Origin: Emcibacteraceae bacterium
GTDB lineage: Bacteria; Pseudomonadota; Alphaproteobacteria; Sphingomonadales; Emcibacteraceae
Length of the DNA stretch: 64,000 nucleotides
Assembly (NCBI GenBank): GCA_041396985.1
Contig: JAWKXO010000001.1
Span: 620,001 to 684,000, forward strand
Reading direction: 5' to 3'
The notes under the pieces were generated by a model. It was not told the DNA's origin and made no database searches. It saw only the letters and a program-made list of their open reading frames with translations. Each line of letters begins with the position of its first letter. Within the stretch, counting starts at the first letter, position 1. Made by a program: the position numbers and the translations under genes. Below, piece by piece: positions 36,140-45,437 of this stretch.

Positions 36140-36604
36140 CTATCCGCGCCCTCTGTACCCTGGCACATCCTGATCCGGAATCCAAAGATTTTCCGGTGGC
36201 TTCCCAGTCTGATAGAAGACATCAATAGGGATACCACCCCTTGGGTACCAGTACCCCCCTATTCGCAGCCAGACGGGTTTTAATTCATCAACCAGACGTT
36301 CTGCAATTCCAACCGTACAATCCTCATGAAACCCTGCATGATTTCGAAAAGAATGAAGATAAAGTTTCAGTGATTTACTTTCGACCAGATATTTTTCCGG
36401 CACATAATCAATGACAATATGGGCAAAGTCAGGCTGCCCGGTCACCGGACATAAAGATGTAAATTCCGGACAAGTGAAACGGACAAAATATGGAGATGCC
36501 GGTCTCGGATTGGGAACTTTTTCCAAAATCGCCTGATCCGGATTTTCAGGCAACTTTGTTGATCCGCCCAATTGGGATAACCCGTCATAAATTTCTTTAC
36601 TCAT
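36140..36604 (-). CDS. queF: NADPH-dependent 7-cyano-7-deazaguanine reductase
   Basis: 154 residues, the short unimodular form. Motifs: FTCPEFTSLCPVTGQPDFA with the nucleophile Cys and general-acid Asp, and ESKSLKLYLHSFRNHAGFHED, the NADPH-binding QueF motif. It reduces preQ0 to preQ1 in queuosine tRNA modification. It is monocistronic; no preQ1 riboswitch is visible upstream. Other que genes are not in the window. Confidence 0.95.
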   Translation of the reverse strand: MSKEIYDGLSQLGGSTKLPENPDQAILEKVPNPRPASPYFVRFTCPEFTSLCPVTGQPDFAHIVIDYVPEKYLVESKSLKLYLHSFRNHAGFHEDCTVGIAERLVDELKPVWLRIGGYWYPRGGIPIDVFYQTGKPPENLWIPDQDVPGYRGRG

Positions 36605-36763
36605 AAGTCTTCTTTCAATGCTAAAATACCATCATATAATATAATAATGACCGATTGTCATCTGCCTAGGGAAAAAGTTCAATAATCATCAATTCACCTT
36701 GTTGACCTGTGTCATGAATAAACTTATCTTCAATTTTTATATAAACTAAATGGATCCCAAAAA

Positions 36764-37612
36764 ATGCCCGGAACATCTTCACTCGTAACAACAGAATGGC
36801 TTGCTGAAAATATGAGTGATCCAAATATTAGAATACTTGATGCGACCTGGTATCTTCCAAATTCAGAAAATAATGCCAAGGCAGAATATGCACAAAGTCA
36901 TATACCAGGCGCATTATATTTTGATATTGATGAAATCGCTGACACTGACATCCCTCTCCCCCACATGATGCCAAGCAATGAGAAAATGTCCAGCCGGGTC
37001 AGAAAAATGGGTATCTCCAACAGAAATCATATCGTTGTTTATGATAACAGCGATTTTAATTCTGCGGCCCGAGCCTGGTTTATGTTTAAAAATTTCGGTC
37101 ATGAAAATATATCAATCCTTGATGGTGGATTTAAAAAATGGTGCAAGGAAGGGCGTCCCACTCAGTCAGATATTCCAACATTTTCAAGCAGCCATTATCA
37201 GGCCAATAAAGATGAAAATAAAATCCGCAATCTAGATCAGATTAAAGCCAATATTGAAAGCAATAAAGAACAGCTTGTTGATGCACGTTCAAGAGGACGG
37301 TTCTTAGGAACAGCCCCAGAACCAAGGCCAGAGTCACGGTCAGGTCATATTCCCGGTAGTTTTAGTGTTCCTTTTAATGAACTTCTGAGTGAAGACGGAA
37401 TCTATAAAGGTAGAGATGAACTAAAAAAAATATTTGTCGAAAATGGCGTTGATTTGAACAAACCTATCGTCACATCTTGCGGCAGCGGTATTACAGCCTG
37501 TGTTCTGCTTTTTGCCCTTGACCAGATTGGTCATAAGGATGGGGCGCTTTATGATGGATCATGGGCCGAATGGGGCACAAGAAATGATACTCCTGTGGAA
37601 AAACTACAATGA
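36764..37612 (+). CDS. sseA: 3-mercaptopyruvate/thiosulfate sulfurtransferase
   Basis: 282 residues: two rhodanese domains. The first is inactive (DSDFNSAARAWF region), the second carries the catalytic Cys in VTSCGSGITACVL (~248), the CGSGxT loop expected for mercaptopyruvate preference. HIPGALYFDID and SGHIPGSFSVPFNELL are domain hallmarks. Its TGA overlaps the metC ATG by 4 bases (ATGA), so both sulfur enzymes are coupled. Confidence 0.9.
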   Translation: MPGTSSLVTTEWLAENMSDPNIRILDATWYLPNSENNAKAEYAQSHIPGALYFDIDEIADTDIPLPHMMPSNEKMSSRVRKMGISNRNHIVVYDNSDFNSAARAWFMFKNFGHENISILDGGFKKWCKEGRPTQSDIPTFSSSHYQANKDENKIRNLDQIKANIESNKEQLVDARSRGRFLGTAPEPRPESRSGHIPGSFSVPFNELLSEDGIYKGRDELKKIFVENGVDLNKPIVTSCGSGITACVLLFALDQIGHKDGALYDGSWAEWGTRNDTPVEKLQ

Positions 37613-38781
37613 AAAAAGATACAAAAATTGCCCATAGTGGCCGCAATAAAAAGTGGACCGGTCAGGCGGTTAACCCGCCCGTTTATCACACATCAACCAT
37701 TATTCATGAAACAGTCGATGATTTAAAATATGCCCTCAAAAATTTTAAGAATAAAATTATGTATTACGGTCGTCGCGGCACGCCAACTCATTTTGCCTTT
37801 CGCGATGCCATGGCAGAGCTTGAAGGCGGGCATGATTGCCTAATATATCCATCCGGTCTTGCCGCTATTAATGCAGCACTAATGTCATTTTTAAGCAGTG
37901 GCGATCATTTATTGATGGTCGATACCGCTTATGGACCGACAAGAGTACTCTGCAACACGGTATTAAAAAGAATGGGTATCGAAACCACCTATTATGATCC
38001 TTTAATCGGTGGTGGTATAGAAAGCCTAATTCGTGAAAATACAAAAGTGATTTTCTGTGAGTCCCCTGGTTCGGTAACAATGGAAATTCAGGATATTCCG
38101 GCTATTTCAAAGGTAGCGCATGCCAAAAATATTATTGTGATGCTCGATAATACTTATGGCAATCTTGTTAATTTTAGCCCTTATGAACATGGGGTGGATA
38201 TTTCCATTCAGGCGGCAACGAAATATATTGTCGGGCATTCCGATGCCATGCTGGGAACCATTACAACTTCAGAAAAATACTGGCCACAGCTTTATGACAA
38301 CAGCTTTTTTATGGGCTATACCGCAGCCCCTGACGATATAAACCTTGCGCTTAGGGGCATCAGAACCATTAACGCCAGAATAAAACAGCATGAAGCGAGT
38401 GCTTTAAAAATTGCCCACTGGCTAAAATCAAGAAATGAAGTTGATCTCGTGCTTCATCCGGCCTTTAGCGACTGTCCTGGTCACGAAATATGGAAACGGG
38501 ATTTTAAAGGATCAAACGGTCTTTTTTCATTCACTCTTAAACAAGGCAATGATGCAGCCGTAGAAGCCTTTCTCGATAACCTCAACCTGTTTAAAATGGG
38601 ATATAGCTGGGGCGGCTTTGAAAGTCTGGTCATGAGCCTTTATAATTTAAAGAATGAAAGAGTTGGCAATAACTGGGATCATTATGGCCCGCTCATCCGC
38701 TTACATGTTGGCCTTGAAGATGCTGATGATTTAATAGAGGACCTTGATCAGGCGTTCAAGCATTTCAACAGCGCCTTATAA
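37609..38781 (+). CDS. metC: Cystathionine beta-lyase
   Basis: 390 residues of the Cys/Met PLP family; PLP Lys in AATKYIVGHSDAMLG. YYGRRGTPTHFAFRDAMAELEGG and DNTYGNLVNFSPYEHGVDIS suit MetC-type enzymes. It cleaves cystathionine to homocysteine, pyruvate and ammonia. Coupled to sseA upstream, so the pair may handle sulfur release and transfer. It converges with znuB (14-base gap; no terminator stem seen). Confidence 0.88.
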   Translation: MKKDTKIAHSGRNKKWTGQAVNPPVYHTSTIIHETVDDLKYALKNFKNKIMYYGRRGTPTHFAFRDAMAELEGGHDCLIYPSGLAAINAALMSFLSSGDHLLMVDTAYGPTRVLCNTVLKRMGIETTYYDPLIGGGIESLIRENTKVIFCESPGSVTMEIQDIPAISKVAHAKNIIVMLDNTYGNLVNFSPYEHGVDISIQAATKYIVGHSDAMLGTITTSEKYWPQLYDNSFFMGYTAAPDDINLALRGIRTINARIKQHEASALKIAHWLKSRNEVDLVLHPAFSDCPGHEIWKRDFKGSNGLFSFTLKQGNDAAVEAFLDNLNLFKMGYSWGGFESLVMSLYNLKNERVGNNWDHYGPLIRLHVGLEDADDLIEDLDQAFKHFNSAL

Positions 38782-38795
38782 CAAAATATTTAAAT

Positions 38796-39587
38796 TTATG
38801 CTCTTGCCCGGATAAAAAAGCGCCCGCATAAAAACAGTACGGTAGCGCTTAGAACAATTGCTGGCCCTGTCGGTACATCCCACATGTTTGAAATGCTGAT
38901 ACCAGTTATGACGGATATTATTCCACAAACTGAAGATATAATAATCATCTGTAACGGGGTTTTTGCCATTGTTCTTGCTGCAGCTGCGGGAATGATCATT
39001 AAAGCTGTGATGAGCAGAACACCTATTACCTTTAGAGCCACTGCAACCACAAAAGCGATAAGTAACATATAGGCAATTTTAATTTGATCTACTTTGACCC
39101 CTTCAATTCTGGCCAGATCTTCATGCACCGTAATTGAAAGCAATGGGCGCCAGATTAAATAAAGTATAATAGCGGATAACACGACAACACCACCAATTGT
39201 ATAGAGATCATCAGTTCCGATGGCGAGAATTTGGCCAACAAGATAATACATCATATCTGTTCGGAAGCGGTCCATCATTGAAATAACAATCATCCCAATT
39301 GATAAGGCACTATGTGCGAGAATACCCAGTAATGTATCTGACGAAAACCGTCTGTCCCTTTGTAAAAACAGAAGGAGCATGGCAACAGCGGAACAGGTAC
39401 CTATCATAATGACCGGATTTTCGCTATCAAAGGCAATCCCCAAAGCGACCCCCATAAGGGCAGAATGGGCAATTGTATCACCAAAATAAGCCATTTTCCG
39501 CCACACCATGAAGCATCCTAATGGTCCGGCTATCGCCGCAACCATTACACCCGCAATCAATGCATTGATTATAAACTGATCAATCAT
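38796..39587 (-). CDS. znuB: Zinc ABC transporter permease ZnuB
   Basis: 263 residues from the ATG at 39587, which overlaps the znuC stop by 8 bases; a longer reading inside znuC is not supported. About eight membrane helices with the ABC-3 family blocks AGPLGCFMVWRKMAYFGDTIAHSALMGVALG and IIPAAAARTMAKTPLQM. With ZnuC it forms the inner-membrane pump; the periplasmic ZnuA is not encoded nearby. Confidence 0.92.
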   Translation of the reverse strand: MIDQFIINALIAGVMVAAIAGPLGCFMVWRKMAYFGDTIAHSALMGVALGIAFDSENPVIMIGTCSAVAMLLLFLQRDRRFSSDTLLGILAHSALSIGMIVISMMDRFRTDMMYYLVGQILAIGTDDLYTIGGVVVLSAIILYLIWRPLLSITVHEDLARIEGVKVDQIKIAYMLLIAFVVAVALKVIGVLLITALMIIPAAAARTMAKTPLQMIIISSVCGIISVITGISISNMWDVPTGPAIVLSATVLFLCGRFFIRARA

Positions 39588-40350
39588 GATCGTGATTATC
39601 CCTAGCAGGTTTATGGCTATGATATTGGTGATCATGACCCTCGCTATGATGGTGTGTATATATGGCAACGCCTTCCATTGGGCGCCCCATCAACGCATAA
39701 TATTCAGGATCATTTCTCACAAATTCCGGAGGACCGCTACAGCATATATGACGGTTCAGGCAAAGCACCTGATCTGTGGAAGCCATAACAAGATGAAGAT
39801 CATGGGAAATCATCAGGACACCACAGTTCGTTTTGTCCCGCACTTCTGCAATCAATCCATAAATTTCCTGCTGCCCAAGGATATCGATTCCCTGAACAGG
39901 TTCATCCAGCACTAATAAATCGGGTTTTCCTAGCAAGGCTCTCGCCAGCAAAATACGCTGCATTTCTCCGCCAGACGCACTTTGAATAGGTTGATCTCCA
40001 ATGTGAGGAAGCCTGACTGTTTCCAGAACTTGCTCAATGTCATCATAGGTGGTTTTGGGTCTGAGATATAAAAAATCCCTGATGCATAAGGGCAAAACAT
40101 CATCAATCATCACCTTCTGCGGCATATATCCAATAGATATATTCTTGGCTCTGTGCACATCTCCTGAACTTACATCCAAAATGCCAAGTGAGATTTTCAT
40201 CAATGTGCTTTTGCCGGCTCCATTAGGGCCGATCAGGGTCACTGTCTCTCCCCGGCTAACCGAAAAAGAAACATCCTCAAGCACAAGGTTATTGTTGTAA
40301 CTTTTGCACACATTTTCTAGCCTTAGTAGTTGACTAGATTTGACGCTCAT
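39580..40350 (-). CDS. znuC: Zinc ABC transporter ATPase ZnuC
   Basis: 256 residues from the ATG at 40350; a GTG two codons earlier overlaps the zur stop. Walker A GPNGAGKST, signature SASGGEMQRILLARALL, Walker B LLVLDEPVQGID and H-loop MISHDLHL are intact. The tail after ~230 is His/Asp-rich (HHHSEGHDHQYHSH ...), a zinc-binding feature common in ZnuC. Follows zur closely, so zur-znuC-znuB is one operon. Confidence 0.92.
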   Translation of the reverse strand: MSVKSSQLLRLENVCKSYNNNLVLEDVSFSVSRGETVTLIGPNGAGKSTLMKISLGILDVSSGDVHRAKNISIGYMPQKVMIDDVLPLCIRDFLYLRPKTTYDDIEQVLETVRLPHIGDQPIQSASGGEMQRILLARALLGKPDLLVLDEPVQGIDILGQQEIYGLIAEVRDKTNCGVLMISHDLHLVMASTDQVLCLNRHICCSGPPEFVRNDPEYYALMGRPMEGVAIYTHHHSEGHDHQYHSHKPARDNHDHD

Positions 40351-40355
40351 CCCCA

Positions 40356-40817
40356 CTAATTCCTACAATTTTCACAAACACCCGCGATTTCCAATATAGA
40401 ATTTTCGTAGGTATAGCCATTTTCCTTTGCTGCTTTTTTAATGACATCATGTAACGATTTCTCGTTCATTTCCGTAACATTACTGCATTTTGTACAAATC
40501 ATAAAATGGCCCTGGTGTTTATGTGCCGGATCACTACATCCGACAAAGGCGTTTAGCGATTCGATTCTGTGAACAAATCCTTCCTCAATAAGAAAATCAA
40601 GCGCACGATACACTGTTGGTGGCGCTACCCTTTTCTGTCCCTCGCTTAGCAAATCAAGAACCTCGTATGCTGTTATTGGCTGATGCTTACTCCATACCAA
40701 TTCAAGCACTCTACGCCTTAGCGGCGTAAACCTTGTTTCGCGTTCCTCACATATCTTCTGCGCTGCCTCCAATGCAGATTCAATGCATTCATCATGATTG
40801 TGTTTATGTTTTAACAA
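40356..40817 (-). CDS. zur: Fur-family zinc uptake regulator Zur
   Basis: 153 residues. DNA-binding part: TRFTPLRRRVLELVW and APPTVYRALDFLIEEGFVHRIESLNAFVGC; C-terminal metal part: HKHQGHFMICTKCSNVTE with a Cys pair and CENC at the end, the structural zinc site. The N-terminal HKHNHDE adds further ligands. Directly upstream of znuCB, which supports Zur rather than Fur. A symmetric site lies between its start and hisI, suggesting autoregulation. Confidence 0.92.
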   Translation of the reverse strand: MLKHKHNHDECIESALEAAQKICEERETRFTPLRRRVLELVWSKHQPITAYEVLDLLSEGQKRVAPPTVYRALDFLIEEGFVHRIESLNAFVGCSDPAHKHQGHFMICTKCSNVTEMNEKSLHDVIKKAAKENGYTYENSILEIAGVCENCRN

Positions 40818-40866
40818 TTTTTTCTCTCTCGTTACTATTCCAAAGAGCCCCGAATTATGATATTGC

Positions 40867-40897
40867 CCTGATTGTTATAAAATATCAACCCATCAGG
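40867..40897. promoter_or_regulatory. Nested palindrome in the zur-hisI divergent spacer, candidate Zur site
   Basis: CCTGAT (40867) and ATCAGG (40892) are perfect arms; inside and nearly concentric lies GTTATAAAATATCAAC (40874-40889), an imperfect GTTATA-type palindrome. It sits 9 bases before the hisI ATG and 50 from the zur start, where a Zur dimer could control both. Confidence 0.45.
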
Positions 40898-40905
40898 ACA
40901 ATAAT

Positions 40906-41319
40906 ATGACAAGCACGGAAAATAACAACTCTTTAGAGCAATTTATAAACCGATTGCAATTTAATGATGATGGCCTGATCCCTGTTATTGCACAAGCTCA
41001 CGACTCGCGTGAAGTTCTGATGATGGCATGGATGAATTCGGAAGCCATTATTGAAACCTTAAAGACGGGTCAGGTCTGTTATTATTCAAGATCCAGACAA
41101 AAATTATGGCGCAAGGGTGAAACCTCCGGACAAACTCAGACGTTAAGAAGTTTTCGGATAGATTGTGACAGCGATACTATTCTGCTTCTTGTGGATCAAA
41201 TCGGCGTAGCTTGCCACACAGGAAGATATAGCTGTTTCTTCGAGGAAGTCGCAAAAGACGGCACAACAACAATCATTTCCAATGTATTAAAAAGCCCGGA
41301 TGAGCTTTATAAAAAATAA
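40906..41319 (+). CDS. hisI: Phosphoribosyl-AMP cyclohydrolase
   Basis: 137 residues of the HisI type without a HisE fusion. Motifs: VLMMAWMNSEAIIETLKTGQVCYYSRSRQKLWRKGETSGQ-type region (seen in order as MAWMN, YYSRSR, LWRKGE) and DCDSDTILLLVDQIGVACHTG with zinc Cys residues. Third step of histidine synthesis. It is separated from other his genes, shares its promoter region with zur, and is followed by a terminator. Confidence 0.94.
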   Translation: MTSTENNNSLEQFINRLQFNDDGLIPVIAQAHDSREVLMMAWMNSEAIIETLKTGQVCYYSRSRQKLWRKGETSGQTQTLRSFRIDCDSDTILLLVDQIGVACHTGRYSCFFEEVAKDGTTTIISNVLKSPDELYKK

Positions 41320-41322
41320 TAA

Positions 41323-41346
41323 GGGCGATAATAAAAATTATCGCCC
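41323..41346. terminator. Bidirectional terminator after hisI
   Basis: GGGCGATAAT and ATTATCGCCC form a perfect 10-base stem with a loop of four A. It lies between convergent gene ends (41319 and 41377); T-runs are short on both strands, but the stem is strong. Confidence 0.75.
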
Positions 41347-41376
41347 TACTAAAATAGACTTTTAAGTTTTTTAAAA

Positions 41377-43596
41377 TTAGCCTTTCATAGCTGATTTAAG
41401 CTGATCAGCGATCGGTAATTTACGTATTCTTACTCCACTTGCTGCATAAATCGCATTACAAAGGGCCGGGATTGCAGCCGGAAGCGCCATTTCACCCATT
41501 CCGCGTGGTTCGATGTTATTTTTGGCTACCTCTGCATCAAACTGTGTTGGGGACTGAGCAATTCGCGCCATATGGTAGGTATCAAAATTATTGGTAATAA
41601 CACGACCACCATCAATTTTAATCTCCTGACCAAGTGCCGCACTAAAGCCGTCCAGCGTACCGCCCTCAATCTGACCTTTGCAGCCAAGAGGGTTGATCAC
41701 CACACCCGGATCACATGCCCCTGACGCTTTGATAATTGTCAAAGTTCCGTCATCATCCACTTTAACCTCAACCACAGCAGCGGCATAACCACCAAAGGTC
41801 ATGAAGCTGGCAACCCCCATACCGTGGCCTTTAGGCAGTTTTTTACCCCAGCCGGCATTCTTAGCCGCTATTTGCAGGATATTGATAAAGCGATCTGCAC
41901 GGATAAAATCACTACTGAACCCGGGATGTGGTGTATCACCAGTTTCACGGAACATATTAATCCGATATTCCAGTGGGTCTTTCCCGGCCAAATGTGCCAT
42001 CTCATCGACAAAAGATTGCATAGCGTAACCGGCAACATTTTCGGTCGGACCACGCCAGGGGCCACTTGGCAGAACCTGCTTATGCACTACCTCGCCCCGG
42101 TAATTAGGGATATTATGAGCTGGAAACGCATGTGTGGCAAAATCATTGTCCGTAGAACAATGAAGATAGTTTGCGGCAATAATTTTACCGTTTTTATCCA
42201 GTCCACCACGGAAAACGTGCCGACCTTTTGGATTATAGAAATCCTGTTCCAGGTCATCTTCGCGGGTCCAGATTACCTTTACAGGTTTTCCAACCGCTTT
42301 AGAGCAAAGTGCCGCTTCGGTCACAGCATCAACAATAAATTTGCGGCCGAAGCCAGACCCAAGACGCGTAATGGTAACATCAAACTGGTCATGGCGATAA
42401 CCTGGGAATACCTTCATCAGATCATTCATAACCCGAACTGCCGTTTGGTTCCCCGCGATAACTGTAATCTTATCATTGGTTACATCGGCAATACCACATG
42501 GCGTTTCCATTGTGGCGTGTGCCCAGTAAGGCTGCTCATAAGCGACCTCAAGCTTTTTATCAGCTTTCGCATATGCAGCATCGAAATCGCCATGCTCAAT
42601 TTTAATTTCCCGCTTACCGCTTTTAACCATCCTGTCAAATTCGCTGTTTAACCAGGCATCATCGGCATGGGCCCATTTGCTGTCGTCCCATTCAATTTCA
42701 AGTGCGTCGCGACCTTTAAGGGCGGACCAATGATTATCCGCAATAACCGCAACACCATCAGAAATTATTTTCTGCTGATTGCGGTCTTCAGGAATACGGT
42801 GAATTCTGACTACTTTTCTGACCCCCGGTACTTTCAAGGCTGCGGTATCATCATATGACTTTACGACACCATCAATGTATGGACAGCGTGCTATTACCGC
42901 ATTGAGCATGCCCGGCAGTTCCATATCCATACAGTAAATTGGCTTACCCAAAGCTATATCCAAAGCAGCTTTCTGTGGCTGGTCAGTACCAATAATTTTA
43001 TAGTCGGCATAATCTTTTAGCTTTGGCTCGCTGCTTAAAGTTACTTTTGCAGCAGCATCAACAAGCGAACCGTAACTTAAACGGTTGCTGCCATGAACCA
43101 CAAATCCATTTTCTGTTGAAAGATCACTTTCTGAAACGCTCAACTTCTGAGCAGCAGCCTTTACAAGGCGGGCTCTGGCCTCTGCGCCAGCCTGACGGAG
43201 CATGATATATGATCTACGGATTGCCTGACTACCTCCCGTGGACTGATGGATAGGCTGCCCTTTATATGTTTGATCATCGTATCCGTTTTCTCCATCTGCC
43301 TTTTTATAAAGTGGCGGCAATTTTTCCACATTGACAGTCTTAAAATCAACATCAAGTTCTTCAGCAACCAGCATCGGCAAAGCTGTGCTTACGCCTGTAC
43401 CGTCATCTGGAACAGAATAACCGATGGTAATTTTATTATCGGCATCAATTTTTAAATAAAAGCCAAGGTTTGTATCCAGGTTTCTATATCTTTCCCTGCC
43501 CATCCCTTGCGCAAAACTGAAATTTGGCGCACTAATCACGAGTGCGCCGGCAGCAGCAGAAACCTTAAGGAAGCGACGTCTGTTGAAATTATCCAT
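41377..43596 (-). CDS. Molybdopterin-binding subunit of an exported aldehyde/isoquinoline-type oxidoreductase
   Basis: 739 residues. N-terminal Tat signal (MDNFNRRRFLKVSAAAG) with hydrophobic stretch and likely cleavage after SFAQ. The mature chain is the xanthine dehydrogenase family Moco subunit of the single-Moco/2Fe-2S type: GSGFGRKF, GPWRGPTENVAGYAMQSF and the catalytic Glu in PRGMGEMALPAAIPAL near the end. With the 2Fe-2S gene it resembles IorAB; there is no FAD subunit, so electrons probably go to a c-type cytochrome. Substrate unknown. It lies immediately downstream of the 2Fe-2S subunit (1-base gap). Confidence 0.85.
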   Translation of the reverse strand: MDNFNRRRFLKVSAAAGALVISAPNFSFAQGMGRERYRNLDTNLGFYLKIDADNKITIGYSVPDDGTGVSTALPMLVAEELDVDFKTVNVEKLPPLYKKADGENGYDDQTYKGQPIHQSTGGSQAIRRSYIMLRQAGAEARARLVKAAAQKLSVSESDLSTENGFVVHGSNRLSYGSLVDAAAKVTLSSEPKLKDYADYKIIGTDQPQKAALDIALGKPIYCMDMELPGMLNAVIARCPYIDGVVKSYDDTAALKVPGVRKVVRIHRIPEDRNQQKIISDGVAVIADNHWSALKGRDALEIEWDDSKWAHADDAWLNSEFDRMVKSGKREIKIEHGDFDAAYAKADKKLEVAYEQPYWAHATMETPCGIADVTNDKITVIAGNQTAVRVMNDLMKVFPGYRHDQFDVTITRLGSGFGRKFIVDAVTEAALCSKAVGKPVKVIWTREDDLEQDFYNPKGRHVFRGGLDKNGKIIAANYLHCSTDNDFATHAFPAHNIPNYRGEVVHKQVLPSGPWRGPTENVAGYAMQSFVDEMAHLAGKDPLEYRINMFRETGDTPHPGFSSDFIRADRFINILQIAAKNAGWGKKLPKGHGMGVASFMTFGGYAAAVVEVKVDDDGTLTIIKASGACDPGVVINPLGCKGQIEGGTLDGFSAALGQEIKIDGGRVITNNFDTYHMARIAQSPTQFDAEVAKNNIEPRGMGEMALPAAIPALCNAIYAASGVRIRKLPIADQLKSAMKG

Positions 43597-43597
43597 C

Positions 43598-44062
43598 TTA
43601 CATCTCCCCTCTTATATATCTGGACGCTCGATGAATGGCTCTTCTTATCCTCATATAGCTGGCACAACGACAAAGATTTGTATGATTTTCATCTATATCC
43701 TGATCGGTGGGATTTGGATAATCTTTCAGAAAAGAAACCACAGCCATAATCTGGCCGGTTTGGCAGTAACCGCATTGGGAAACGTCTTCATCAATCCAGG
43801 CCTTCTGTACTGCATGAAGACGATTTTCATCACCAATTCCCTCAATGGTGGTAATTTCCTCACCTTCAACTGCCATCATCGGCAATACACACGAACGTTG
43901 AGCCTGTCCGTTAACGTGCACTGTACAAGCTCCACACTGTGCAATTCCACAGCCGAATTTTGTTCCTGTTAATTTTGCTTCATCACGCAAATACCACAGG
44001 AGTGGCATTTCTTCATCACCATTAAAAGTGTGTGATTTTCCATTTATAGTAAATTTAACCAT
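43598..44062 (-). CDS. 2Fe-2S subunit of the molybdenum hydroxylase
   Basis: 154 residues from the ATG at 44062 (GGTGGG upstream). Plant-ferredoxin cluster GCGIAQCGACTVHVNGQ ... C, then the second cluster CGYCQTGQIMAV ... NLCRCASYMRI, as in IorA/CoxS-type small subunits. It passes electrons from the molybdenum centre. No signal peptide, so it is probably exported by hitchhiking on the Tat signal of its partner. Confidence 0.9.
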   Translation of the reverse strand: MVKFTINGKSHTFNGDEEMPLLWYLRDEAKLTGTKFGCGIAQCGACTVHVNGQAQRSCVLPMMAVEGEEITTIEGIGDENRLHAVQKAWIDEDVSQCGYCQTGQIMAVVSFLKDYPNPTDQDIDENHTNLCRCASYMRIRRAIHRASRYIRGEM

Positions 44063-44293
44063 TATACCCACCTATTTTTCGTATTTTAGAGATGTTATAT
44101 CATAACTTAACCAAAGGTAAAGTCGAATTGACCATTTATTGAACTTTAAGAATATTAATTATCATATTAGGCGCCCTTAAAACAAAGCTTTTAGGACTCC
44201 GTTTTATATATTTAATAAAAATAACATAATTTTGGCAGAAATGCTCTAATGCTCACTGATCACAAATTTAATGAAACAAAAAAAATAAAAAAA

Positions 44294-45316
44294 TTATTTC
44301 CAGACATCAAGAAGCTTCTGATTTCTGAGCTCTGCCTGCTCATCCCAAATGGCTGTACCCTTTCCGCTTTTATAATAGTCGATAGCGGCTTTATGGTAAG
44401 GTACCGTTTGCGATGGATGTACAAATTCATCTGTTGATACACCCTTAAATCCCCCATACTCTTTTTGCATTTCCGGCCAGCTCGCATGCAATGCATCAAG
44501 AATTTTTACCACATCCTCATCGTCCAATGCTTTTGGAACCAAAAGATACATATCCATAGCAAAAATTCGGGTTTCGGTTTCAACACCGGGATATAGTCCC
44601 TCTTCAATTACATAGGATCTCAGGCCCGGTGCTGAAGAATTTTCAAGCCTTTGCTCATACCCCGGGCTGGCAAGGTTTAAAATGCGCACCCCGACGGTGG
44701 CATCCGCTTTTCTGACCGCTGACATACTCACACTTCCGGGTGTGGCATCTGCATTGCCCTCGACAACGGCTTCAACGCCCTGCCCGACACCGGAAACCGG
44801 AATGACCACTACATCTTTACGTTCAAGCCCTGCTGCTTCCAGCATGGCAATGGCCATTGTATTTACTGCTTGGGCAGCCGTAATATCCAAGACGACTTTT
44901 TTTCCCTTAAGGTCAGCAATATTTTTAATGCCTGAATCCTTTCGAGTAATGAAAGCAAACGGCATAGCAAAAAGTCTGGCAACAACCCGGATGTCCTTAT
45001 TGGCATCCGTGTCAATTCCTCTATAGGCTGTCCCCATACCCGCCATGGACGTAAGCCCCATTTCAAGCTCACCCGCATTAATAAGCGGTATAAACGAACT
45101 CGGCCCGACAAATGGCCGGGCAGTTACCCGCAACCGCATATTTTTCTGAAGATTCTTTGCGAGCACCGTTCCAAGAGAATGCATAGAACTGCCAACAAAG
45201 CCTGTGCCGATATTAAACTGCTTTCGTGCTGCAAAGGCAGCGTTTACCGGAATTAGTGAAATAGCGACACTCACAATAAGTACTGTAACCTTTTTAATCC
45301 ATGCGTAACTATGCAA
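44294..45316 (-). CDS. TAXI-family TRAP solute-binding protein
   Basis: 340 residues. The start is TTG at 45316, with GGGAG six bases upstream; no in-frame ATG occurs before the mature part. Signal peptide (KKVTVLIVSVAISLIPVNAAFA) with cleavage after AFA. The TAXI pattern is FNIGTGFVGSSMHSLGTVLAKNL, INAGELEMGLTSMAGMGTAYRG, and LKGKKVVLDITAAQAVNTMAI. These proteins bind small organic ligands and normally pair with a fused DctQM permease, but none is adjacent. It lies upstream of the molybdenum hydroxylase genes (~230-base gap). Confidence 0.87.
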   Translation of the reverse strand: MHSYAWIKKVTVLIVSVAISLIPVNAAFAARKQFNIGTGFVGSSMHSLGTVLAKNLQKNMRLRVTARPFVGPSSFIPLINAGELEMGLTSMAGMGTAYRGIDTDANKDIRVVARLFAMPFAFITRKDSGIKNIADLKGKKVVLDITAAQAVNTMAIAMLEAAGLERKDVVVIPVSGVGQGVEAVVEGNADATPGSVSMSAVRKADATVGVRILNLASPGYEQRLENSSAPGLRSYVIEEGLYPGVETETRIFAMDMYLLVPKALDDEDVVKILDALHASWPEMQKEYGGFKGVSTDEFVHPSQTVPYHKAAIDYYKSGKGTAIWDEQAELRNQKLLDVWK

Positions 45317-45437
45317 GCTTTGCTCCCAAATTTTGTTGTTATTTATGTATAGAATAAAGGCCTAATGCAGACAAGAGCTATCGGATCATCAATAACGATG
45401 AGTTTTAAGAAGCCTAAATTATTAAACGCTGCAAATT

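Noticed and set aside
36605..36763. preQ1 riboswitch upstream of queF
   Set aside because: The spacer lacks the preQ1-I hairpin and A-rich tail pattern; only weak AT-rich sequence is seen.
41824..42651. Long plus-strand open frame (275 codons) over the molybdopterin subunit gene
   Set aside because: It is a reverse-strand shadow of a well-conserved coding region, and its translation has no family pattern.
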